The position numbers were made by a program, and so were the translations under genes. From the NCBI RefSeq assembly GCF_963678635.1, contig NC_087064.1, positions 73,409,465 through 73,473,464 of the forward strand: a stretch of DNA of 64,000 nucleotides. Reading direction: 5' to 3'. The notes below the pieces were generated by a model. The model was given only the letters and a program-made list of their open reading frames with translations. It ran no database searches and was not told the origin of the DNA. This document shows positions 1-8,492 of this stretch, one piece after another. The DNA is from Symsagittifera roscoffensis (lineage: Eukaryota > Xenacoelomorpha > Acoela > Convolutidae). Numbering within the stretch: position 1 is the first letter of the stretch; every line of letters begins with the position of its first letter.

Positions 1-151
1 TAGTAACTTTTTGCTTAGCCCGAAACAGACCAGAAAATCAACTGGCTAGGTCGAGACGGTGAAAAACGAGTAGAATTTAGGTAACTGACGCCGGCCAGTC
101 GTTAATAGGTACTTTTTCTACACTCCGTCACTGTAGTATTTGGGCGAATGG

Positions 152-163
152 TACAGTTATTAA
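152..163. repeat. Target-site duplication, left copy
   Basis: TACAGTTATTAA, repeated exactly at 4040-4051. It overlaps the first three bases of the left terminal repeat, so the exact element edge is uncertain by a few bases. Confidence 0.65.
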
Positions 164-480
164 GAATTGTTTAAAATTGTTAATTCAAACGTTTTCGCAC
201 ATTTTGTGCATTGTCAGGATATAACATTTTTTATTTACAATAAAATGATCAAAGATCATGTATGAAATTCAAAAAGAACATGTTAGAAATTTTTCACCAA
301 TCACATTCTTACATCTGTTATTACGTAATCATTATTTCATCGATTATGACAATTTCCATACTTTTTTGTTACTTGAGTCATAATTTTTCGATTTGATGTT
401 TTATCCAAACTGACATGTCAGTTTATTTTTTCAAAAATTGCAATTTTTAGTCATGTTTAAACATGTACTATAATTTTAAT
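161..480 (-). repeat. Left terminal direct repeat (pLTR) of the Penelope-like element
   Basis: A 320-bp copy of the terminal repeat, downstream of the RT ORF on the element strand. The RT stop codon (468-470) lies just inside it. It contains a perfect 18-bp palindrome, AAACTGACATGTCAGTTT, at 407-424. I searched for a hammerhead ribozyme core, which some Penelope terminal repeats carry, and did not see one. Confidence 0.88.
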
Positions 481-3080
481 GTCAGCTCCCTGCTCCTGAA
501 CTCCTCGCGCGTGTTAATTCTGGGGCGTTCTTTCCAAATATGTAAGGCCTCCAGAGTGAGGAGTTTCTGTATGTTACTTGATTGATCTATAATCTCAGAC
601 TTAAGCTCAGCGCTCTTACCATCCCTGTCACATTCTCTCAAATGTTGCCCTACTGGCGAATCTTCCTTGTGATGCTCATCAATCCGCGTGGTCAAATGCC
701 GGACCGTTTGTCCAACATAGGTGGAATTACATCCACTACATGTGAGCTTGTAGACCACTCTGGATTTCAAATCTTTCGCAAAGGGAGATTTAAGGGACGG
801 TAGGCAAGTCTTGAGCTTTCTCGTAGTAAATATCACTTGGGCTCCGGCGTTTTGACGCAGTTTGGCAGCAAACCACTCCGATGCATTACCCCGGTATTGT
901 AATGTTATAATGGGTGCACTGACCTTTAAAGGATCTTCCTTGACTGATGTTACAGTTGTTCGTGTGTCAGTTTTTCGGTCGATGATCTTATTCAACGTTC
1001 TTAATACGACACCATCTGACCATTTTTCAGGGTATTGATTATCCACCCATTGTTCTTTATTAATCTTCATTGCCTTGTCAAAGTTTTCCCATGTTGATGT
1101 GCTTCTAAAAATCCGATGAACAGTACCCTCAACTACATTGCGTTTATATTGCAATGGAGCGCAGCTTCTGAAGTTAAGGATAGTCCCAGTATCCGTTGGT
1201 TTTTGATACCATCCACATGTTACCTTTTTTCGTGAGTCCACATTAATGTTCAAATCTAGAAAGGCTAAGTCTCCGTTCGAATCCGGATTTTCGATAGTGA
1301 ATTTTAAGTTGGGGTGGAGCTCATTAGCTGCTTTTAACACTATATCTGGATCCCCCTTTACCGTCCTCACTATATCATCTACATATCTTAGGAACGCTTT
1401 GACATTTTCTGTTGGTTTTTCTTGATCTCGCTGCTCTTTACATCTCTTACAATACCAAACCATTTCTGAGATTTGCTCATATTCTTTGTCGGATAAATTA
1501 CTACACTTTAAATGGTACCAATTTAAACAAGCTTCGCATTCGATCCCCTTACTTCTGTATGTTACCCTCCGCTCGCAATCAGGGCATAGGCCATTCCGGT
1601 TTTCATTTAGCTGTGTCAACGCAGGTACTTCCTTCATTAATGCATATTCGTACTCCTTTAGCCATAAATTGGCAAGAATGACAGCAAGGGATGCACCCAT
1701 TGCCAACCCATCCTTTTGTACGTACCATAAACCATTGCATTTGAAGTGCACCTTACTTACAGCCATGTTCAACAATTTCTTCATAGTTCCGCGTGCCAGT
1801 TTAGGAGGACTAGTTTTTTCGTACAGTTTCCTCAGTGCTATATCTATTGCCTCCTTTAGTGGGACATTAGTGTACAAACTTTTGACATCCAGGGAGATAA
1901 TACTCTCATTATAGTCTAGATCTATGTTCTCTATGATCTCCCGAGCCATTTGTGTGTTTGTCTCAATGTTTGCCCCCTCAATGTTGTCAAAAAATTTGGC
2001 CAAAGTTTTATTTAGATGTTCATATGAGCTCCCTGGCAGTGACAGTACGGGACGGAGAGGGGTTCCTTTCTTATGTACTTTAGCCAATCCATATAATCGA
2101 GCTGGCTGCCCTCCCGTGGACCTAAGCCTACTATACAGTGCCTCATCGATCTCATCTTTCTTTTTCATGGCCAACAGTTCTTTGTTGATGTCTTTCTCAA
2201 TTTTCATAACAACACTATCAGTTAAACCTGGTTTTTCGCTAAATTGTTCCGATTGCAGCAGCTCAGTTAGTTTAGCCTCATATGTCGTTTTTTTCATTAC
2301 ACAGAAGCCAACACCTTTATCGAATGGGACTGCCAAGAGACCATTGTCCTTCAAATACTTCCTGGCTTTCTCAATCCCTCTATCCGACGGTGTTTGCCGC
2401 ACACGTTTAGCGTATGATTTCGCAGCAGCTTCAATTTCACATAATTTTTCACCTGGTACCTTTTGCGATTTAAGCTCAGATAAAAAATTATCAATGTCCG
2501 CAAGAAAGTGAAGTTCATTGAAACGATCCCTCACCGGGTGCTTTGGGCCAAAACCTAACACTTCATGAACCCACTTGGGTAGCTCAATGCCATCTAGTGC
2601 TCTGACCGATTTGTCATTCACTTTCATTAACGGTCTGTCCTGCCGCTCTGCTAGCTTTTTTAACTTCTTTTCATGTCTATCCTTGATGTCATGGATAGCA
2701 ATTCTAGCCTGGAGCTTTAGATAAAATGCTATTGAGGGCCACCATTGTTCATCTATCCCTCTCCGCACTACCTCTCTTGCCTTAGCTATATCATCGTCTA
2801 TCTTCTTCTCTTCTGACCTTGCCTGATTTATCTCTGTTCGTAGGAGTTTTAATTGAAAGCTATGCACCGCTTGGTCCGAAAAAAACCCATTTTCTGGCAC
2901 CCGAAATCTCAAAAAATCTGGTATTATGTCATTGCTTTGACATTTCCGTAAAAACTTCAATCGATGGAAATTGTTGTTTAATTTATTTGAATACTTCAGG
3001 TAATTCAAAACTAATTTCCAAGTTTGTTTTTTCCTGAGTATCCATCTCAGCATCGGTGGGGGCAAAACTACGGCGGTCAT
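468..3080 (-). CDS. Penelope-like reverse transcriptase with inserted PHD finger and GIY-YIG endonuclease
   Basis: The first ATG is at 3080 and gives 870 residues; the frame is open to a GTG at 3101. After a charged, coiled-coil-like N-terminus come the RT signatures typical of Penelope elements: LYGLAKVHK, then motif A SLDVKSLYTNVP, motif B near residue 460 (GLAMGASLAV) and the catalytic YVDD at about 566-569. Between motifs B and C lies a C4HC3 zinc finger of the PHD type at about residues 499-547 (CxxC, CxxC, HxxC, WYCxxC). The C-terminal part from about 774 is a GIY-YIG nuclease with the CSGC insertion seen in EN-bearing Penelope elements and a late Glu in LTLEALHIW. The protein would copy its RNA at a nuclease-made nick. 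No stop or frameshift is visible. Confidence 0.9.
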   Translation of the reverse strand: MTAVVLPPPMLRWILRKKQTWKLVLNYLKYSNKLNNNFHRLKFLRKCQSNDIIPDFLRFRVPENGFFSDQAVHSFQLKLLRTEINQARSEEKKIDDDIAKAREVVRRGIDEQWWPSIAFYLKLQARIAIHDIKDRHEKKLKKLAERQDRPLMKVNDKSVRALDGIELPKWVHEVLGFGPKHPVRDRFNELHFLADIDNFLSELKSQKVPGEKLCEIEAAAKSYAKRVRQTPSDRGIEKARKYLKDNGLLAVPFDKGVGFCVMKKTTYEAKLTELLQSEQFSEKPGLTDSVVMKIEKDINKELLAMKKKDEIDEALYSRLRSTGGQPARLYGLAKVHKKGTPLRPVLSLPGSSYEHLNKTLAKFFDNIEGANIETNTQMAREIIENIDLDYNESIISLDVKSLYTNVPLKEAIDIALRKLYEKTSPPKLARGTMKKLLNMAVSKVHFKCNGLWYVQKDGLAMGASLAVILANLWLKEYEYALMKEVPALTQLNENRNGLCPDCERRVTYRSKGIECEACLNWYHLKCSNLSDKEYEQISEMVWYCKRCKEQRDQEKPTENVKAFLRYVDDIVRTVKGDPDIVLKAANELHPNLKFTIENPDSNGDLAFLDLNINVDSRKKVTCGWYQKPTDTGTILNFRSCAPLQYKRNVVEGTVHRIFRSTSTWENFDKAMKINKEQWVDNQYPEKWSDGVVLRTLNKIIDRKTDTRTTVTSVKEDPLKVSAPIITLQYRGNASEWFAAKLRQNAGAQVIFTTRKLKTCLPSLKSPFAKDLKSRVVYKLTCSGCNSTYVGQTVRHLTTRIDEHHKEDSPVGQHLRECDRDGKSAELKSEIIDQSSNIQKLLTLEALHIWKERPRINTREEFRSRELTLKL

Positions 3081-3188
3081 TATCCTGCAGGCCACGAGCA
3101 CTTAAACTCATGCGGCTCTCAGCAGGATAATTCACACAGTAGATGCACTTACCCAATCCGCGCCCTTTCAGCCGATGGTAGAGAGACG

Positions 3189-3518
3189 TCAGTCGTTGTT
3201 TCCTCTCTGCGTGCCTTCGCCTTGCGTCGTCCTTGTGATGGTTTCTGAAATTAAATCGTCCAGAGGATAAAGCGTGTTGGCATTGGTTCGGTGTTTCGAC
3301 AAACTGTTATTCAATACGTCGTGCCAAAGAATTATCTCCTTGTCCACCAGAGGATGCTCTTCCAGAAGAGTCTGTAAATTTTGTCTCTTCCTCACGGTAT
3401 GAGGATTCAGCGATAATCCCGATTCCGCGTATACCAGTTCGTCCAGTTCCGCTTTCTCTGCTGGTCGTAAGGTATTCAAGCTATGAAATAGAGAGCTTGC
3501 AGCTACCACCCATGCCAT
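3189..3518 (-). CDS. Short upstream ORF of the Penelope-like element
   Basis: A 109-residue ORF starting with ATG, in the same frame as the RT ORF but separated from it by several stops between 3189 and 3102. It may be a small separate product or a decayed N-terminal part. A donor-like GTAAGT (about 3152-3147) and an acceptor-like TGCAG (about 3088-3092) lie in the gap on this strand, so a short intron is conceivable, but the ORF ends before the donor. I recognise no domain; the product is charged, with a Leu-rich first half. Confidence 0.4.
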   Translation of the reverse strand: MAWVVAASSLFHSLNTLRPAEKAELDELVYAESGLSLNPHTVRKRQNLQTLLEEHPLVDKEIILWHDVLNNSLSKHRTNANTLYPLDDLISETITRTTQGEGTQRGNND

Positions 3519-3706
3519 TTTAACTCAAATGTAAGAAAACTCATTGTTAAGATGAGAAAAGAAAAAATAAAAATTAAGACTATTCTGAGAAAAATAAAAA
3601 TGATCTAAAAATTTTTTGTTTGTATTTTTACAACAAACTTTTTAATCTATCATTCACTCTTCGCCGAGGTTATTATTTTTTTTTCAAAATTTAACAAAAA
3701 GTAGAA

Positions 3707-4026
3707 TAAGAATTGTTTAAAATTGTTAATTCAAACGTTTTCGCACATTTTGTGCATCGTCAGGATATAAAATTTTTTATTTACAATAAAATGATCAAAG
3801 ATCATGTATGAAATTCAAAAAGAACATGTTAGAAATTTTTCACCAATCACATTCTTACATCTGTTATTACGTAATCATTATTTCATCGATTATGACAATT
3901 TCCATACTTTTTTGTTACTTGAGTCATAATTTTTCGATTTGATGTTTTATCCAAACTGACATGTCAGTTTATTTTTTCAAAAATTGCAATTTTTAGTCAT
4001 GTTTAAACATGTACTATAATTTTAAT
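3707..4026 (-). repeat. Right terminal direct repeat (pLTR) of the Penelope-like element
   Basis: The second 320-bp copy, offset 3546 bp from the left one, with the same 18-bp palindrome at 3953-3970. It lies upstream of the ORFs on the element strand, so it should hold the promoter. I see two substitutions relative to the left copy, both near its left end. Confidence 0.88.
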
Positions 4027-4039
4027 AATTTTAATAAGT

Positions 4040-4051
4040 TACAGTTATTAA
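4040..4051. repeat. Target-site duplication, right copy
   Basis: TACAGTTATTAA, matching 152-163. It follows the right terminal repeat after 13 bp of AT-rich sequence. Confidence 0.65.
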
Positions 4052-4725
4052 TAAGTTTAATCTTCTGAACCATTGGGCAGCTTCAGCTGTCCACCTTTCC
4101 AGTCAAGGTTTTCTCTCTCCCAACGACGATACTCTCCTAAGACTTCAAGTTTCGCTCAATCAAGAACATGACAGTTCTACACAAGTTGTTGATTGCAGTA
4201 AAATTGCGAACAGCAATTTAACTCTTGACTGATATTTATCGATTTTCTCGCTCTTCTGATATTTTTCTTCTGATCAAATTAACTTCTGATTTTCAGTTAT
4301 CGCGAGAAACTTGAGCATGACATGGTCGATTCGAATTTTTTGAAAATATTGTTCCCAAAATCAAGTTTAAACTCCCAAATCAAGGCCAAACTTTCAAATA
4401 TGACCGACTGGCACACTTCTCGAATTAATAAGTTTATCTCAACAACTAGGCTAAAATCTAAAAATACCTAAAACACCCGATTACATAGTTTTTGCTCATT
4501 TTCAATGGTCGTAACAAACAGAAAACGAGTTTTTGCTCATTTTGAATAGTTGTAACAAACAGAAAACGTTCGTAATTTACATTTTTCTCCTTTTTTCTTT
4601 TTGTTTTTTTTAATGTCAGCGGTAAATTTACTAGCCCCGATTTTGTGAATTTCACTACATCAATTTGTTTTTTTTTTCAGTTCTTCAGATTGATTTATTC
4701 ACCCTGCTTTTTTTAGACCTGGAGC
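4052..4725 (+). promoter_or_regulatory. 5' flank and probable 5'UTR/intron region of the PDIA4-like gene
   Basis: Non-coding AT-rich sequence between the Penelope-like element and the PDIA4-like ATG. Two pyrimidine-rich acceptor sites are seen: one ending at 4680 (a T-run then CAG) and one ending at 4716 (a T-run then AG), the latter only 9 nt before the ATG. They fit a 5'UTR intron or a spliced-leader trans-splice site. I see no clear TATA box. The element therefore sits within about 700 bp of the start codon. Confidence 0.5.
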
Positions 4726-6603
4726 ATGACTTCCATGTTCATCCTTAGCTGTTTTCTCACCTGTTTCCCTTTACTCCTAATTTCACTGTCTGAATGTGTC
4801 ACTGATCCAAGTTCAGACCCAAATGTTATTTCTTTGACAGCTTCAAGTTTTGACACTGTGATTTCTGAACATGAACACGTTTTGGTTGAGTTTTACGCTC
4901 CATGGTGTGGACATTGTAAGCAACTGGAGCCCGAGTATGAAAAAGCGGCTGAAAAGGTGAGAAATGAAGGTCTAGCCGTTGTTTTTGCGAAAGTTGACGC
5001 AACAGTGGAGGAATCATTGGCTTCAGAATTCGGTGTCCAAGGGTTTCCGACATTGAAGCTATTCAGTAAAGGTTCGAGAGCGAAGTACACAGAGTTTGAG
5101 CCTAAAGAGCGTAACGCCGACGGAATTTTAGCAGAAGTTCAAAAGCTCACCGATCCAAACTACAAACCTCCACCCTCTGACGTAACAGTTCTTACGACTG
5201 AGACTTTCAATGACTTCGTGAATGAGCACAACCTGTCACTAGTTGAATTTTACGCTCCCTGGTGTGGTCACTGCAAAGCATTAGAGCCAGAGTTTGATAA
5301 AGCTGCCACCGTTTTGAAGAAAAAGTCGATTTACCTAGCTAAAGTTGATGCCACCGAAGAGCCCGACTTAGCAACAGAGTACCAGATACAAGGTTACCCA
5401 ACTCTCTACGTGTTCAGAAATGGTCAGAGATACGATTTCAGTCCAAGAAACAGAGACTCAGCTGCCATTATTAGAGCAATGATCAAGGAATCTAAGCCAT
5501 CGTCGGTGGAAGTTACAAGTATTGCGGATCTTAAGCTTGCCATTGATTCAGCTGAAGTAACTGTTCTAGGCATGTTTAGAGGCTCTGGCGAAGACTCAGA
5601 ACTAGTAAAGCTATTCTTGGATGCAACATATAGTTTTCGAGATGAAATTAAATTTTTCCATAGCTTTGACGGCACCGTAGCAAAAGCTATGGGAGTGAAA
5701 ATGGTTCCCTCTATCTCTGTTATCTTTCCTAAAAAGTTTGAGTCCAAATTCGAGCCCAAACGCAGACAATTAACTGATGCTCAAAGTGTCGACGCTCTTA
5801 AGCATTTCATTGATGCCCAGAGGTTTCCTCTTGTTGGCGAATATGTACCAAACTCGAAATATGACAAGAAGAGACCACTTTTAGTTGTCTACTATAACGT
5901 CAACTTCGGCCCCGAGTTTTACGAAGAAACTCAATTTTGGAGAAATAAGATAGTCGCAGTTGCCTCAGAATATAAAGATACCATAACCTTTGCTGTTGGA
6001 AATGAAGAGAAATGTGCTCAAGATTTAGTCGACTCTGGGCTATCTGAGTCAGGGAATGGTATCAATGCTGTCATTTGGGATAAATTCGGTAGAAAATACC
6101 CCCTGGAACATGACGATGATTTCAGTGAAGAACTTTTGAAAAGCTTCGTCAAAAATTACCTGAAGGGATCTCTGAAACCTGTGATTAAGTCTGAAAAGGC
6201 TCCCAAGAAACAATCAGGAGCTGTGATGACCGTCGTTGGGGATACTTTTGAAAGTCTTGTCGAAAAGAACTCCAAAGATGTCATGGTGTTTCTGTACAAT
6301 AGCGAAAAGTGTGATGCGTGTATTAAGTATCTGCAGATTTTCGCCCAATTTGCAGGAGATTGGATTAAAGAAGATCCGGATATTGTGTTCGCCAAAATTG
6401 ATGTGGCTAAAAATGACCATCTGCACCAGTACGAGGTGAAAAAGCAATCCCTGCCCCATATTTACTTTAGGAAAAGTGGTCTGTGGAAGGAGCCAGTTCC
6501 CTTTGACTATGAACCATTACCGAATTGGCTACACGAGTTTACGGCAGAGAAACGAGGCAAGGCACTTAAGAAAAGCGTGCGCGATGTGAAGACAGAGCTG
6601 TAA
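4726..6603 (+). CDS. PDIA4: Protein disulfide isomerase A4-like (ERp72 type)
   Basis: A 625-residue ER luminal thiol oxidoreductase that forms and rearranges disulfides in secretory proteins. A hydrophobic signal peptide (about 1-25) is followed by two catalytic thioredoxin domains with APWCGHCK (CGHC at 61-64 and 180-183), two b-type domains (about 265-500) and a third thioredoxin domain. The spacing from the second to the third site (349 residues) fits PDIA4. In the third domain the usual WCGHC is replaced by KCDAC (529-532), so this site is probably altered or weak. The protein ends in KTEL, a KDEL-type retention signal. It is a single exon, unlike its neighbour, so it could be a retrocopy or have introns only in the 5'UTR. 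A PDIA3-type origin is less likely given three thioredoxin-type domains before the tail. Confidence 0.93.
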   Translation: MTSMFILSCFLTCFPLLLISLSECVTDPSSDPNVISLTASSFDTVISEHEHVLVEFYAPWCGHCKQLEPEYEKAAEKVRNEGLAVVFAKVDATVEESLASEFGVQGFPTLKLFSKGSRAKYTEFEPKERNADGILAEVQKLTDPNYKPPPSDVTVLTTETFNDFVNEHNLSLVEFYAPWCGHCKALEPEFDKAATVLKKKSIYLAKVDATEEPDLATEYQIQGYPTLYVFRNGQRYDFSPRNRDSAAIIRAMIKESKPSSVEVTSIADLKLAIDSAEVTVLGMFRGSGEDSELVKLFLDATYSFRDEIKFFHSFDGTVAKAMGVKMVPSISVIFPKKFESKFEPKRRQLTDAQSVDALKHFIDAQRFPLVGEYVPNSKYDKKRPLLVVYYNVNFGPEFYEETQFWRNKIVAVASEYKDTITFAVGNEEKCAQDLVDSGLSESGNGINAVIWDKFGRKYPLEHDDDFSEELLKSFVKNYLKGSLKPVIKSEKAPKKQSGAVMTVVGDTFESLVEKNSKDVMVFLYNSEKCDACIKYLQIFAQFAGDWIKEDPDIVFAKIDVAKNDHLHQYEVKKQSLPHIYFRKSGLWKEPVPFDYEPLPNWLHEFTAEKRGKALKKSVRDVKTEL

Positions 6604-6960
6604 ATGTTTGTAATTCTGTATATAGTATCTATGTTGTGCAATTGTGAGTCTACTTAAGGTGTGTCAAAACTTGAACTATGTTTGCTGACAATAATCAACC
6701 GAAAAATAACATGGCTCTGCTATAAATGCCTTGAATATGCCTTTAAATCTGTTCGACATTTTCTTAGCTTGATATCTTCTGCCTTAATTAGGTTTGGAAA
6801 AATTCTTTGTTTGATAAGTTCTGCTTTGTTGTATCTAGAGGTATTCTTTTTTATCAATACCGTGTTAAATTACAAGTTACGTAAAGATTCTCAAGTTCCT
6901 GAGGAATAAAAACTTTGTAATGGCTTGATACTCAAGTCCACACGAATAAAATGGTTGAAA
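6604..6960 (+). terminator. 3'UTR and polyadenylation region of the PDIA4-like gene
   Basis: AT-rich sequence after the TAA. Two AATAAA signals, at 6905-6910 and 6945-6950, are each followed by T/G-rich sequence and give a 3'UTR of about 320-370 nt. Nothing coding is seen. Confidence 0.6.
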
Positions 6961-8258
6961 TATGTTGTACTGTTTGAGTGCTACTGCTATCCAATACAAC
7001 TAATTTTTTGTATATAATGTGTGAGGAAATTTCATGGCGTGGTATTTTCGTGAGAAGCGAAAACTTTATCAGTCTATCTTAATTATTATTATATGAGAGT
7101 TTTTTCATCATTTTTTTCATCTACTTTAGTCATACGGACGTCATGATAGTCGTCTATACTCATATGTAAAAACTCAAGAATAAAATGTATATGAATTGTT
7201 TTGGTCTTTTAGTAGGAGTATGTGTGTAATCAAGTAGATTAAAATAATGGCACGGAAGTAATTTCTGCACGACCTCACGGAAGCTTAACTAAAATTTCAA
7301 TAGCTATGAATGAACTTATTGCGCAGGGTTGTTAAGACATTCAAAACAGTATTAATTTAAAGTTAAGCAAAGTTAATTTAAAACTTTTTTCCTATTATAA
7401 AATCTAATCGCTCTCGTTACTCGCTCGAAATGCGAATAAAAAGTAAAGTTTTCAAACAGTTTTTTTTTCGAAACAAAAATTTTCGAAGCGTTCAATCACG
7501 ACTGAAAGGGCTTCAATATGATATATCACTCAACTCATTCTGATGATTGTTTGTGGTGCCCGAGTTTGCTTGGAATGAAAAAGCAGTAAAAAACTACAGC
7601 TCTCAAAGACAAAGCCCCCTCTTTTAGTGATTGGAACAAAAATACTGCATAGAATAAAAAAAAAATTGTACCATGATTTCACCGAACTTTTACTCTGGAA
7701 TGTGATTTGGGCTGAACTCTCAAGCTAATTTCCCGCCTATTGGCCATCTTTTGATGCTTAGACTTTAGCTGTAGTTTCAGCAGAGAAGCAATCAGTATAT
7801 TGTTAGTCGTTGGAAACTTTTTTTAAAGATTGAACATAGAAACGGTTACTTCCGAATTATACTTTTCTTTTTTATACAGTATAAGTCGGCAACAAACGTG
7901 TTTTAAACTCTTTTCCTGAAAGAAAAACTGAAAAAACAACCCTGAAGTTCAGATAGATTCATGACTTCCATTATTTTCATTGAGCTCTCAAGTGATAACA
8001 TCAAAACAGTGTGACATGTTTCTCAGCAATGAGACTGGCACTGGTTGCAATTGTAACTCAGCTGAATATCTTTTCTATCTCTCCATCGCGACTAAAAACT
8101 GCAACAATGTAACATGTCAGTACTAGAAAAGCATACTTGGATTCCACTGTTGAAATAAAAGTGGAATGATAGTGTCTCTAAGATATTTTTTTGATATATT
8201 TACCATCTTAAATCGCATATAATATCGCTTTTTTTTCATTAGTTTTACAGATTCAGCC
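6961..8258. other. Intergenic region between PDIA4-like and TM9SF2
   Basis: About 1.3 kb of AT-rich sequence with no convincing ORF or repeat. It should hold the TM9SF2 promoter. At its end a T-run plus ACAG (AG at 8249-8250) lies 8 nt before the TM9SF2 ATG, an acceptor-like site similar to the one before the PDIA4-like gene. Confidence 0.5.
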
Positions 8259-8492
8259 ATGAATAAATTGGTGATTGGAGCAACCAATTTGAAATTGGTA
8301 GTCGCTTTTATAAGCATCGGGCTTTCATGTCAGTTCTACCTACCCGGAATAGCGCCAAGAAGCTTCTGCAAGAAGGATGCGCCCTTCGAAGGATGCGAGA
8401 ACACTATCGATGTGCTAGTGAACAGATTGGACTCTTTCGAAACTGTGATTCCGTACGACTATCACAAATTTGACTTCTGCGAGGCTCCCAAA
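8259..8492 (+). CDS. TM9SF2: TM9SF2 exon 1
   Basis: 78 codons with the signal peptide, the FYLPG start of the mature protein, and the [14 protein letters not shown] and FDFCEAPK blocks. The donor is AAA/GTAAGT, phase 0. The start ATG follows an acceptor-like AG by 8 nt. Confidence 0.93.

Larger units (their letters stand above)
152..4051 (-). mobile_element. Penelope-like retroelement, near full length
   Basis: A complete-looking Penelope-like element read on the minus strand. It has one long RT plus GIY-YIG ORF (468-3080), a shorter upstream ORF (3189-3518) and 320-bp direct terminal repeats (161-480 and 3707-4026). These repeats differ at only about two positions by eye, so the copy is young. 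A 12-bp direct duplication, TACAGTTATTAA, flanks it at 152-163 and 4040-4051, a typical target-site duplication length for this class. The right end carries 13 extra bases between the repeat and the duplication. The RT ORF is uninterrupted, so the copy may still be functional. Confidence 0.9.

Noticed and set aside
161-480. Hammerhead ribozyme in the Penelope terminal repeats
   Set aside because: No CTGATGA plus GAAA core was found on either strand of the repeat.
582-2511. Plus-strand ORFs of 70-195 codons across the Penelope element
   Set aside because: They are antisense shadows of the RT ORF with no domain or gene-like composition.
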